Part shown: positions 30,446 through 40,363 of the stretch, piece by piece
Layout of the letters: every line of letters starts with the position of its first letter
Numbering within the stretch: the first letter of the stretch is position 1
Notes under the pieces: model-generated
Seen by the model: only the letters and a program-made list of their open reading frames with translations
What the model was told of the DNA's origin: nothing
Databases searched by the model: none
Position numbers and translations under genes: made by a program
Origin: Entamoeba invadens IP1
Taxonomy: Eukaryota > Evosea > Mastigamoebida > Endamoebidae
Assembly (NCBI RefSeq): GCF_000330505.1
Contig: NW_004440309.1
Span: forward strand, 76,600 to 140,599
Direction: 5' to 3'
Length of the DNA: 64,000 nt

Positions 30446-32074
30446 TCATCGAGCGACGACAATGTTGTCGATTTTGAGAATCACACCGACGGTGTCTGAT
30501 GCAAGTTTGACAGCGGACAAGAAGACAAGAAGTGGATTGACAACATCGAGTTTTTCCATATCTTCAATACTTCCTTGGCATCCACTCCCCTTTTTGATGG
30601 AAATCCCCATGTTTTTCTTTCCATTCAAATGAGCGACTTTCAACTCAGTCACTAACTGCATGGGGTTCAACCCAGCATTCTCAGCTAAAGTAAATGGAAT
30701 CACTTCAAACGCTTCAGCATACTCTTTCACACACATCCCTTCTTCTCCACCAAGAGTCTCCGCCCACTTCTTTAATTGGCAACACAACTCCATCTCCATG
30801 GCTCCTCCACCAGGACAAAGGTACTTTGTTTTCACTAAACTTCTTACTACACACAAAGCATCATGCAATGATCTTTCCGCTTCATCCAAGACTAATCTAT
30901 TGGCTCCACGGACTAATACAGACACACAGGGAGCGGTTCCAGTAACTCCAGTGATCTTGACGACTTTGTCCTCGTCATCAGTCGAAACCTCTTCCACTAA
31001 CTCGGCACTCCCCAATTTGTCTGAAGTGAACCCTTCAACTGATGCAATTGGGACGGCTTCTATAGTCTTACAAATGAACTCAACGTCTTTCATCTCAATG
31101 TCTTTGACTACCATGATCTTCAACTTGGACAGGAAGTGGAGGGCCAAGTCAGACACCGCATCACGTAAGATAGACTTTTGCACTAAAAGGACGTTACACC
31201 CACTCTTTTGAATAGCTCGACAGATCTTCAAAGTGTATGCGCGCTCTTCTTTCAGCACTTTGTCCATCTGTGCGTAGTCCGTAATAACAACATTTCCTTC
31301 CATATTTGTCTTTGGTGGTGAAATGCAGAACTGGCAAACCCCAATCTTCGCCTTTTCCATTTTAGTTGGAGCGCCCGAGACGTGTGAAGCTCGTTGTAAG
31401 AAGACTAACCCATCGACCAATGAAGTGTCGTCTGTTGTTCCTCCGATCTTTTTGGTGACTCGGATGTTTCTCAAGTCGACGTTTGTAGCGGTTTTGATAT
31501 CAATGACCTTCATGACTGCGTCGACTGCAATTGGTGCGAAGAGTGCAGTGGACTGATTGACGACCTTAGAATTCAAAGAGGTTGAAGCCGCTTTAATCAA
31601 GAGTTCTCGATTAGAAAGGTCGATTGGTGTTGACACCTCCTGAAGGATTTCTTGTGACTTTTTCGCACTTTTGTGGAATGCTCGAGCAATGACAGAAGGG
31701 TTAATACCCTTCGAGAGAAGAATGTTTGCTGAGGAAAGCATTGCGCCAGCCATAATAGTGACGGTTGTAGTTCCGTCACCAGCTTCAATGTCTTGTGATT
31801 TAGACAATTCGGACATCATCATGGCGCATGGGTGTTGAAGTTTCATCTGTTGAATGATAGTTGCCCCATCATTTGTAATAAGGGTCTCTCCACTCGGGGA
31901 AATAATCATCTTGTCCATCCCACGTGGTCCTAATGAAGTACGGACGGCGTCGGCAACGCTCTTCGCAGCTATGATATTACTCTGCAAAATGTTCTTCTCA
32001 CCCTCCTTTCCTTCTTTCATTTCTCCTTTATTACTCGCAGCCGGTTTTGGTGCGGGTGAAGTCGTCTTGCTCAT
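30446..32074 (-). CDS. CCT4: CCT/TRiC chaperonin delta subunit
   Basis: A 542-residue group II chaperonin subunit, the normal length. CCT folds actin and tubulin in the cytosol as a double ring of eight subunits using ATP. Motifs are RTSLGPRGMDKMI and TNDGATI near the N-terminus, the catalytic EAGDGTTTVTIMAG at about 100, the apical region with IGVCQFCISPPKT, and GGGAMEMEL near 400. The delta assignment rests on TTSLNSKVV-like STSLNSKVVNQ, DYAQMDKVLKEERAY and NVLLVQKSILRDAVSDLALHFL, which match the delta subunit and not its paralogues. There is an Ala/Lys/Glu-rich N-terminal extension of about 25 residues. It is intronless. The gene symbol follows the eukaryotic orthologue. Confidence 0.95.
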   Translation of the reverse strand: MSKTTSPAPKPAASNKGEMKEGKEGEKNILQSNIIAAKSVADAVRTSLGPRGMDKMIISPSGETLITNDGATIIQQMKLQHPCAMMMSELSKSQDIEAGDGTTTVTIMAGAMLSSANILLSKGINPSVIARAFHKSAKKSQEILQEVSTPIDLSNRELLIKAASTSLNSKVVNQSTALFAPIAVDAVMKVIDIKTATNVDLRNIRVTKKIGGTTDDTSLVDGLVFLQRASHVSGAPTKMEKAKIGVCQFCISPPKTNMEGNVVITDYAQMDKVLKEERAYTLKICRAIQKSGCNVLLVQKSILRDAVSDLALHFLSKLKIMVVKDIEMKDVEFICKTIEAVPIASVEGFTSDKLGSAELVEEVSTDDEDKVVKITGVTGTAPCVSVLVRGANRLVLDEAERSLHDALCVVRSLVKTKYLCPGGGAMEMELCCQLKKWAETLGGEEGMCVKEYAEAFEVIPFTLAENAGLNPMQLVTELKVAHLNGKKNMGISIKKGSGCQGSIEDMEKLDVVNPLLVFLSAVKLASDTVGVILKIDNIVVAR

Positions 32075-32371
32075 CTCCTCTTTGATTTTTTAGTACTTCG
32101 CCTCCTTTTGGGTTTTCCTTGTTTTATTTTACTAGTACAATAGTTTCATATACTTCAGCTCATAGAAAAAAGGTTTTATTCTTTCTTCTCATCTCTGCAA
32201 ATTTTACGTTTTGGTAACAATTTAAATTATTTGTATATATTTTATAGTGTTTTTAAAATTTTTGGTAATTAATAGATTTAAATGTTACACACAGATATGG
32301 GAAATTATACTACAAAGTATTATTAACTATAGAGTATAGTATAGAACATGAATAACAAAACAATAACAATA

Positions 32372-34281
32372 TCAATGAGCATACGAATCACAAAAATTTT
32401 CAAGCTTTGTAAGATCCGCATTTGACATTGTCTCAAGGTCTAACTCATAATCCTCTCCCGTCTGATCCCCACTCATAATTTTTGGGATCATCTTTTGTGC
32501 TTCTTCAGACAATTTGGTCACCTTTTCCATGACTCTTACTTTATCCTCGTAAGTGTAGACTCGTATCACATCCTTTTGAGTGTCATCCTCAACTACTAAC
32601 TCAACAGCCTTTTTCTTTTTCGGGACTTTTAAAGCTTCTTTCTGCCTTCGTTGGTCCTCCTCCATCCGTTCCTTTTTCGTTTCTTTGACTAATTCCCGTG
32701 CTTTCTTCTCACGGATCTCCTGGTCTTTACTTTTCTCCTGTTGTTTCTCTTCTTCTCTTGTTTCAAGGGGAAGCTTCCCCCACTTCTCCTCACTCTTTTT
32801 GAGTAAATTACTTGCGTATGTATAGAATAACGTCCCAGGGTAATTGTATTTCATTCCGTTTGTCCACACCAGTCGTAAATCGTTCATGAACCCATTCGCC
32901 GTTTTATACTTCCCACTCGCTAACGTTTGTTTAATCGTCTCAATACACATCGGCTGTTTAATGATTGTGTAATACTTTGGAGCTCCATCTAAGATCTCGT
33001 CAACAGGTCTCATGAACGCAGCTACACTTTTGTCCGCTATAATCCAATTTAACATTTGCAAGCACATCTTCTTGTTGTTTGATGTCATTGGGAATGTCTT
33101 TGTTTCAACCGGCACTATTTGCTTAACAACATCTTTGTATCGATCCGGCTCACTCTCCACTTGCTTCTCCGTTTTGATTTCTTTTAACTGCAGTGCCTCA
33201 ACTATGTTGCCCAACTCCTCATTACTCAACTCATGAAGACTTCTCCTGTTCTCGTCGTAATTCAAAAAACACGAATTGACAACGTACCGTGCCAGTCCAA
33301 TATTTTTGTTTCTGTTTTGTGCATTAGAAAACGTTTTGAGTAACTCAGGTGGGAACACGGCCTTTTGTGACACGACGACGGACGAGATGTAATTCTTGAT
33401 AGTCTCAATCAACATCAATTCACTCAACACTTTCGATGACTGCACTAAACTGAGTGCTTCCAATGTTGGGGACTTCTGTAAATACGACCACTCAACGTAC
33501 ACATCTAAACTGCCATCGGAGAGATCTTTAAAGAACTTTTGTTGTGTTATGACACAACTGTGGACCATTATCTTCTTCCCACTCTTTCCACTGATCTCTC
33601 CATCTGTTTCGAGTGATTTGAATATTTGTTCGTTGCCGGGAAGGAGCTGTGGAGTGTATAGAATTTTGATATTCGACTTGATGTTTTGAAGGTTCACAAC
33701 AAAGTCCAATTTCTTTTGCCGAAGTGCAGAGTCGACGGAAGACAGCCGCGCTCCTTTCCGTATGATTTCCGCAGCGGCAATAACGTTCCCGTAAAAGAAC
33801 GCGGCCTTTAATGGAGATTCCTGGGTCGCTTTATTAAGAGATGTTGGCGATGCCCCACTGTTTAAAAGAGCTATCACAAAGTTGTTTTTCTGAAGACGAA
33901 CAGCGTATAACAGTGGAGTATCGCCATTGACATCAATCTCTTCTTTTTGGTCTTTGAGGTCTTCAAAAAAGTCGAATGCGTCGAACAGAATGGCCAAATG
34001 GAGGCATGAGAGTTTTAATGATGTCTTTGATGTTTCTTCGAGTTACTTCCAGTTGTTTTAACACAATTGTTTTCAATGATTTGAGTTGACAAACGGTATG
34101 AATGGCTTTGAAGAATTTTGAATAAAGGAAGGTTTTGTTTCATGATTGTGTAATGTATCGGGGAATATCCATTTTTGTCGACTTGGGAAAAGTCCTCCCC
34201 AGCATTTAACGCAGATTTAACTTTTTCTGTATTGCCGGTAAAACACATATAATGAAGAGTTTCCTCTTTTGTGGTACTCAT
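32372..34281 (-). CDS. Ankyrin-bromodomain-ET protein (BET-like, spliced)
   Basis: Exons 34095-34281 and 32372-34035 join across a 59-base intron (34036-34094, GTTTGT donor, GAAG acceptor), giving 616 residues in one frame and completing an ankyrin repeat that reads SCLHLAILFDAFDF. The N-terminal 200 residues are ankyrin repeats (GYSPIHYTIM, NGDTPLLYAV). A bromodomain lies at about 380-475: PVDEILDGAPKYYTIIKQPM matches the family's PVD...YY.IIK.PM, and the acetyl-lysine-binding Asn is present in MKYNYPGT. A Lys/Glu coiled segment and an ET-like end (DYELDLETMSNADLTKLENF) follow. BET proteins read acetylated histones; ankyrin repeats are not usual in them. It shares a 217-base divergent promoter with the CID-RS gene. 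Confidence 0.88.
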
Positions 34282-34498
34282 TTGATTCTTTCGAGTTTTG
34301 TCTCTTTTTGTTCTCAATATAATTAAATGTAAATATATAGTATCGTTACTATATCATATAGTATATGGAATTATACTATATATATATTATTATAATAAAT
34401 AAAAAAATAACGGTAATAAATTATTAAGACGTGCTATTTTTGCAAATTTAATAGTAATAATGTGACCGATAAAAACCAAAAACTGAAAAAAGAAACGA

Positions 34499-35834
34499 AT
34501 GTCTGCAGATGTCTATACCAAAAATCTTGAGCGAATGTTCCAGCGAATATTACAGAACACGCTCCCAAGAATGTTTGATGTGGAGGTGTTGTTGTCTTTA
34601 TTAGAGAAAAGTGTTATACCAGTTTGTTCTTCTACTCATCATCACACAAGCAGTTTTCTGTATGGAAACCCTATTACACAATTAGTTATTACTCAATGAA
34701 CTCGAACTTAAACTTGACATTCAAAATATCGACAAATAGAAGGAGGAAGTTCTGAGGATCTTCGATTACTTTTTTCGCCGCGACGACGTTGGAATGGCGA
34801 TCACGAAACTGTACATACTCGACTCTTTAATGCGCTTTTTGGAGTCTCCTGACCTTAAAGCGGATTTTATACTTCTTGCACAACCCGCAGTGACTCACAT
34901 TTTAATGACTTCTTTCATGACAAAATTGGAACATGACAAAGCAGTGAAGTTGCTTGGACTTTGGGATCAACATGGGATCAACAAAGAGTCGATTCCTAAT
35001 TGGTTAAACCTTGCTAAAACCCCAAGCGAGAATGATTATGGCTTTGTCCTTACAAACACCATTTCCGTTCGACTTCCCGCTTCGGAACCAAAAGAGTTGT
35101 TCACTACATTTGTGTGTGATACCGTGTTGGAGTGCGACATTCAGCCCTCGAAAAGGTATGACAAGTTGTTCTTTTTGACGTGTTCGAATTATTCCGATAT
35201 CAAACTTTTGGAAGAGAAGGTCAAGGAGAGATTTCAACATAATTTCACGATGAGCAATAAAGACGCTCCAGAACACGTTTGTGTCGTCAGATACGATTCT
35301 GAAAATTTCATGATCGAAAACACTTTCTCGCCTTTGACCGGGTTCGGAGCTTATAAAAAGGCCGAGCTGCCGCCTGAAATTAACATTAATACAGACACAC
35401 ACACTTTCGTTGTGCGGAAGAAAAGAAGCCCATCACCTTATAGAGACGAATTTAGACCGTTCCAGTCTTTTAAAAGATCACCATCAAGAAGTCCTAGAAG
35501 AAGTCCACCTAGAAATGCTTCACCTAGAGGAAGATCTCCATTACGTAGCCCATCAAGAGGAAGAAGTCCACCTCGAAACTCATTACCAAGAGAAAGAAGC
35601 CCAATACGAAGTCCTTCTAGAGGAAGAAGCCCACCAAGAGGACGATTTAGAAGTCCATTACGAAATGGGTCGCAGAGAAATTTACTAAGAAGTCCACGAG
35701 ACAGAAGCCCTCCGCAGTATAGAAGAAGTCCTTTAAATAACAACGCGTCATTTAGAAGCAGAAGTCGAAGTAGAAGCCGCGGTTCAAATCGAAGAAGTTC
35801 GTCCAGGTTTAGAAACAGGTCGCCATCGAGATAA
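34499..35834 (+). CDS. CID (RNA polymerase II CTD-interacting) RS-rich protein, spliced
   Basis: Exons 34499-34621 and 34740-35834 join across a 118-base intron (GTTTGT...TAG) in phase 0 to give 405 residues. The joint yields KEEVLRIFDYFF followed by AITKLYILDSLMRF, the helix that includes the CID signature Y(I/L)LDS. CIDs bind the phosphorylated C-terminal repeat of RNA polymerase II and couple transcription to RNA processing (SCAF, Nrd1, Seb1 type). A middle domain of about 100 residues could be a divergent RRM (DKLFFLTCSNYSDIKLLEEK) but lacks clear RNP motifs. The last 125 residues are a dense Arg/Ser/Pro tail of RSPxR repeats, typical of splicing-associated proteins and probably phosphorylated. 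It converges with the transporter gene downstream. Confidence 0.85.
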
Positions 35835-35988
35835 TGAAGTGTTTTTTTTCGTATAATGGTTGTGAAGGATTTAATTGATATGTATTTTAATATTAATATC
35901 ATATCTCTCATAATATATCATAATATATTATAAATTATAATATAATATATTAGATTAGATTATTAACTCAAAGGAACTTAAAACAAAA

Positions 35989-37164
35989 TCATTTGAATAT
36001 ACCCGCCTGGTTAAGTGATGTCAAAATAACACCTATAATGCACACAAACACGCCAATGATTATAATACTAAACCCAAACCATTTCAAAAATCCTTTTTGT
36101 GTCTTAAACACAAAATAACTGGGGAAAACATACACAACAAGGACTCCAAATATGGCACCATTGTATACTAACACTACTTCAATTTGACTCACTGCAATCG
36201 CAACTACTATGATAAGACTAACTAAAGTGATTGTTTCAAATATTCTTCTTCTGTCTGAATCCTTCCACAACCCAAAGCATAGTCTGTCTAATAAATCTCT
36301 CTCTGCGTGATGAACTAATGGGAACGACGCAGCCATCACAAGAACAAAAGAAGCACAAGCCGCCAAAATGGGCACATCGTCATATGGGTATGTCACTAAA
36401 ACATTTCCTTTCAATGCATCTCCACGACTCAAATACCCGAACGTGCCCACAAATATATACACGACTAGTGCAAGACATGTGGATATGATTTGAACCAATG
36501 AAATTTTAAATGTCGATCTATTCTGTAATTCGTCATAAAATCTGAGTACATTATAATGACCACAGAACGCCACAGTCATGATTGGAAAGCCTCTAAACAA
36601 GTCCCAGCTCCAGTTGAACATAACAGCAGGCACTTTCAATTCTTTATATCTTGTGAAGTACTCAATAGTTATAGTAAACATGGTATACAAAATGCAGAGA
36701 ATAGCAAGAAATGAAGAGAACCTAAGTGCACTCAAATTCTTAAAGAACGTTAGAGGAAGTATTAACAATGAAATGATTGTTATAGTGAAGCTTCTGTCAC
36801 TATACCACTCGTCATCATAATCACCAAAAAGTCTTGGAATGAATCCCCCAAGGAATATGATGTACCCAATACAAGTCCCCGTTGTGTAACAAAACGCAGA
36901 CAGTTGTGTGACTATCGACAAATACTTCCCTCCAACCGCATATGATATTTCTTTGTATGTAAACTTACCCGTGGCATCCGCCGCTATATCCAAAAATATC
37001 ATCGTCGTCGCAGAAAGAAAACACGCTACTACTAATAGGATTATTCCCATTCCCCATCCAGCGTGTAAAAATGCAAAAGGAATGGCCAAAGTTCCACTCC
37101 CTATGATCGTGTTCGATAAATTAAAAACGGTGCCCAAAAAAGAGGCATCGTTTTTCTTATTCAT
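35989..37164 (-). CDS. Amino-acid transporter, AAAP/SLC38-like
   Basis: A 391-residue intronless membrane protein with about eleven predicted transmembrane segments. The N-terminal signature FNLSNTIIGSGTLAIPFAF matches the AAAP family's first helix (N-x-x-x-G-x-G-x-L-x-x-P), which forms the substrate and Na+ site in SLC38 transporters. Later helices include SFPLVHHAERDLLDRL and a PSYFVFK segment near the end. It should move neutral or cationic amino acids across the plasma or endolysosomal membrane; substrate and direction cannot be told. Upstream, GAACTTAAAA and GGAACTTTAAA variants of the promoter motif lie within 35 bases of the ATG. Confidence 0.88.
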   Translation of the reverse strand: MNKKNDASFLGTVFNLSNTIIGSGTLAIPFAFLHAGWGMGIILLVVACFLSATTMIFLDIAADATGKFTYKEISYAVGGKYLSIVTQLSAFCYTTGTCIGYIIFLGGFIPRLFGDYDDEWYSDRSFTITIISLLILPLTFFKNLSALRFSSFLAILCILYTMFTITIEYFTRYKELKVPAVMFNWSWDLFRGFPIMTVAFCGHYNVLRFYDELQNRSTFKISLVQIISTCLALVVYIFVGTFGYLSRGDALKGNVLVTYPYDDVPILAACASFVLVMAASFPLVHHAERDLLDRLCFGLWKDSDRRRIFETITLVSLIIVVAIAVSQIEVVLVYNGAIFGVLVVYVFPSYFVFKTQKGFLKWFGFSIIIIGVFVCIIGVILTSLNQAGIFK

Positions 37165-37624
37165 TTGGAAACAGTTTTAAAGTTCCTTTTAAGTTCTTCA
37201 CCCATTTTGTGGTGTTCATGTGGTAGCATTTCAAATAGAAGCAGTTCGGGAAGATCATGTGAATATAATTTAGTATATTTACTATAAATTATAGTAAAAA
37301 ATCAATACACAAAAAAATTGCAACTTTATTTTATCTTTGTTTTTTACAACTCAATATCTAAATGAAAACTGATTGATTTAGTCAATAATGAAACAGTTGA
37401 TGTTGGTGAATACTGCCGGTGTTACTTCTAAAATATTTATTATATAGTTCAAAATTCGTTAAGCTTATAAACGTTAAATATATGGAATGCAAAAACATTT
37501 GTTAAATATAATTAATAATGGTGACACATGTGATAGCAAAAACGAACACTTTGAAAACAGTGGAGTATAATCAAAACAGCAAAATTTCAACCTAAAAAAT
37601 TGAATTTTAATTATTTAAACAGTA
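37165..37624. other. Upstream region of the transporter gene
   Basis: 460 bases, A/T-rich after the first 90. No gene is seen. It ends at the TA that begins the element cluster. Confidence 0.5.
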
Positions 37625-38430
37625 TAGTCGGGTGATAAAGGGGGTTAATTTGGGACAGAAGTAGTTAATTTGAGTAAAAAACTATAAAATATAATTTATT
37701 TAACTATAAAAGTATTAGAAGGGTTTTTTCAATTAACCACTTTGAAAATAATAAAAGAAAACCATAACTTTCTATTTATTGATATTATTCAATCTTTGAA
37801 AACAATGGAAGAAGAAGAGAAAGGAACCCTTGATGAAACAACCACAGGCAATCAACATAAAAAAGCAATTCAAATACTAGAAACCAGTTTAAAAATTGTA
37901 TTTCAATATATATTCATGATGTATATGGTTAAAATGCCAGAGTTTAATGAATTAACAACAGTGTCAATCCTTTAAAGTGTCACGGAATCACTGAAAAATC
38001 ATTATTTGTTAAAATCTTTCAATCTTTCGTTGTTAAACCATTCCCATAGAGAAAAGAAAAGAGAAAGACCATTTTAACATTAAAACAATTGGAGTTGAAG
38101 AAGAGCAGAAAAGAAATGAAACAAAAGAAAAAACAAAGGAAAAATTCTTTAACAAAACAAGTTTCAGACAAACCATAAAAAGTGCTGCGTTTTAGACTTC
38201 CACATTTTTCTAAGTGGACAAATTGAGGTGTTTTTGTTTATTTTTAAATAGAAATTTATAATTATTCAATTTATAATCATTTAAAATAAAAAACGATAAT
38301 TTATATTATTATTTTAATTTTATGTTTATTTTGACCTTTAAATAGATTTTTTAAAAATTATAGTTTCAAAATTATATTTATCAAAATTAACTACCTTTGT
38401 CCCTTTTTAATGCTATTTATCCCCCGACTA
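37625..38430. mobile_element. 806-base TA-flanked element with decayed coding remnant
   Basis: The ends TAGTCGGGTGATAAAG and the complement of TAGTCGGGGGATAAAT continue as imperfect inverted repeats for about 48 bases. TA flanks it at 37623-37624 and 38431-38432. Inside is a 57-codon frame starting ATGGAAGAAGAAG at 37805 followed by Lys-rich coding-looking sequence broken by stops. No known transposase motif can be read. The right TA is shared with the next element. Confidence 0.65.
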
Positions 38431-38432
38431 TA

Positions 38433-39290
38433 CAGTCAAAGTCGCTTATTTGTGGGTTTTCTTGCATAAAAAGCTGTCTATTTGTAGGTTTTGCTAAGAA
38501 TTTGGAAGAATATTCTTTGATTTATTATAATTATCAAAAATTAATAAAAATAACCATATTCTTAATATTTAGTCTTTTACTAAAGTCTGTTTGTAAATAG
38601 TTGTCCACTTGACACAATAAATACACAAAATAAGCCTTAAAAAATAGGAATTAGAAAAAAGTTAGAAAACTAAATAAAATCAAAAATAGTGTTTTTGGAG
38701 ATTTTTCAACAGTTTCCCGAAAAATTACAGTTATAATGGTCTAAAAATTTACTATTACTGTTTTAAGACTGATAATATAATTACAAATATGATACTAAAG
38801 TTTCGACGAATACTAAGGTTTCGTTTTATTATTTAAATACTATTTGAATAATAATGAACATGGTTCTTAATTATTTTCAAAAAAACGTATAAATATAACT
38901 CTTATATTTAACTTATACAATATTATAAAAAATATTAATTATTAGTCGAAACCTCAGTACCACATTTGTAATTATCAATCAAAAAATATTATTTTTTATA
39001 GTATTTTTTAAATAAAATATAGAAACAATTATTAAATATGGAAATCATTTTAACAGAAACTTGAAATTTTTAAATTAAATAAGTTAAAAAAATACAAAAG
39101 AAGTCTTTTTCCATATTAGATTTTGTTTCAGATAGACTCAAAAAATAAAGTTATTTTAATTGATTTCAATTAATTATTCAGTTTCGAGAAGATACAACCT
39201 ATTTGTATGTTTTGATTTTGATTGGTCAGTTAACCCACAAATAAGCAAAACCCACAAATACGAAAACCTACAAATAAGCGACTTTGACTG
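38433..39290. mobile_element. 858-base TA-flanked element with subterminal repeats
   Basis: TIRs of about 29 bases start CAGTCAAAGTCGCTTATTTG, flanked by TA at 38431-38432 and 39291-39292. Both ends carry extra copies of TATTTGTGGGTTTT-like subterminal repeats, a feature of transposase-binding ends. No protein is recognisable. A second inverted-repeat pair inside (about 38777-38975) suggests a further nested element. Confidence 0.8.
38777..38975. repeat. Inner inverted repeat, possible nested element
   Basis: Arms of about 31 bases (ATTACAAATATGATACTAAAG against the complement of ACTGAGGTTTCGACT region) match at roughly five of six positions and enclose about 140 bases of A/T-rich DNA. It lies wholly inside the 38433-39290 element. 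Confidence 0.5.
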
Positions 39291-39292
39291 TA

Positions 39293-39509
39293 GTGGAAAA
39301 AAGCTGTCGTGAAAACCCAAAATTATAGTAAATTAATGGTATTTAACTATATAATTTAGTAAAAAATTCGATTTGATGCTTTTATTTGATTGGTTAAAAA
39401 AAAGAAAATTACAAAAATAATTCGGCAATTCCAAATGACAAATTTTATAAAAATAATTTTATTATAGCATAATTATAGATCTATCCCAGTCACGACAGGT
39501 TTTTTCCAT
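39293..39509. mobile_element. 217-base TA-flanked MITE related to 15518-15772
   Basis: Ends GTGGAAAAAAGCTGTCGTG and the complement of ATGGAAAAAACCTGTCGTG are flanked by TA at 39291-39292 and 39510-39511. The right side continues to CAGT at 39514, as in the 15518 family; the left CAG is missing or replaced by the end of the neighbouring element, with which it shares a TA. Confidence 0.65.
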
Positions 39510-39511
39510 TA

Positions 39512-40363
39512 CTGAATAATTTAATAAAATATGTTTAACACTTAAAATAACACTTTTATTTTTGTTTTGGTCTGTTTTTACATGGATATTAATCCAATTT
39601 TTGATGATTTTCCTTTTTTGGCTTGTATATTGTTGATGCTCATTATATTAACTCTAAAAAACGGAAATTTATTTAATAAACTCGATATTTCCCGATTTTT
39701 AGATCACTTGAATTTTGTTTCATTAACACTTTTTTAAAGTGTTAATGAAAATGTTTTTTTGATAATTAAATTATTTTTCAAAAGAATCATATTTATTTTA
39801 TTATGAATAATACAGTTGGTCTGTAAATATACAGACCAATTTTCCAAAAAAATACTGTTTATTGAGAAATAAGAAATAACACCTTTTGGGAAACAATCAT
39901 TAAAAAACCTTTACATCGTTTCATGTTTTCACAATTTATTTGATGATCATTTTGCTTAAATTTGAAATTATTTTTTTACTTGATAACATAAACAGACTTT
40001 ATATATTAAATATAAAATAATATCCACATTTTTAAATTAACAAGTATTAATTAATTGTATTTCAATTCAATTGTTTACATCTATAATTTCTACAATAAAT
40101 TGTAACAATAATTTTTATTGAGTATTTTTGTGATTTTAAAATTTATTAAACAAATATAGTATTCTTTAAACATTTGAAAAGTATATAACTTGTAATATAA
40201 TAAAGAACTGGTCATTATAATTTTAAAAAATAAGAATGTCTTTTTCTATTCAAATGTAATCAAAAAGTAATTATTATAGCAACAAAATATATAATATTTA
40301 TTGAAAACCACGTCACTGTCATTATATAAGAACAAAAAATATTTATAATACAACTTGTATTGA
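39512..40363. other. Gene-free DNA and promoter of the LRR gene
   Basis: No gene is recognised. ACGTCAC at 40310-40316 and TATATAAG at 40323-40330 lie 48 and 34 bases before the ATG, matching the layout before the beta-trefoil gene at 4263. Confidence 0.5.

Noticed and set aside
37742..37975. 77-codon open frame starting near 37742
   Set aside because: It lies inside a TA-flanked element, lacks a recognisable domain and is followed by broken coding-like sequence; treated as element remnant.
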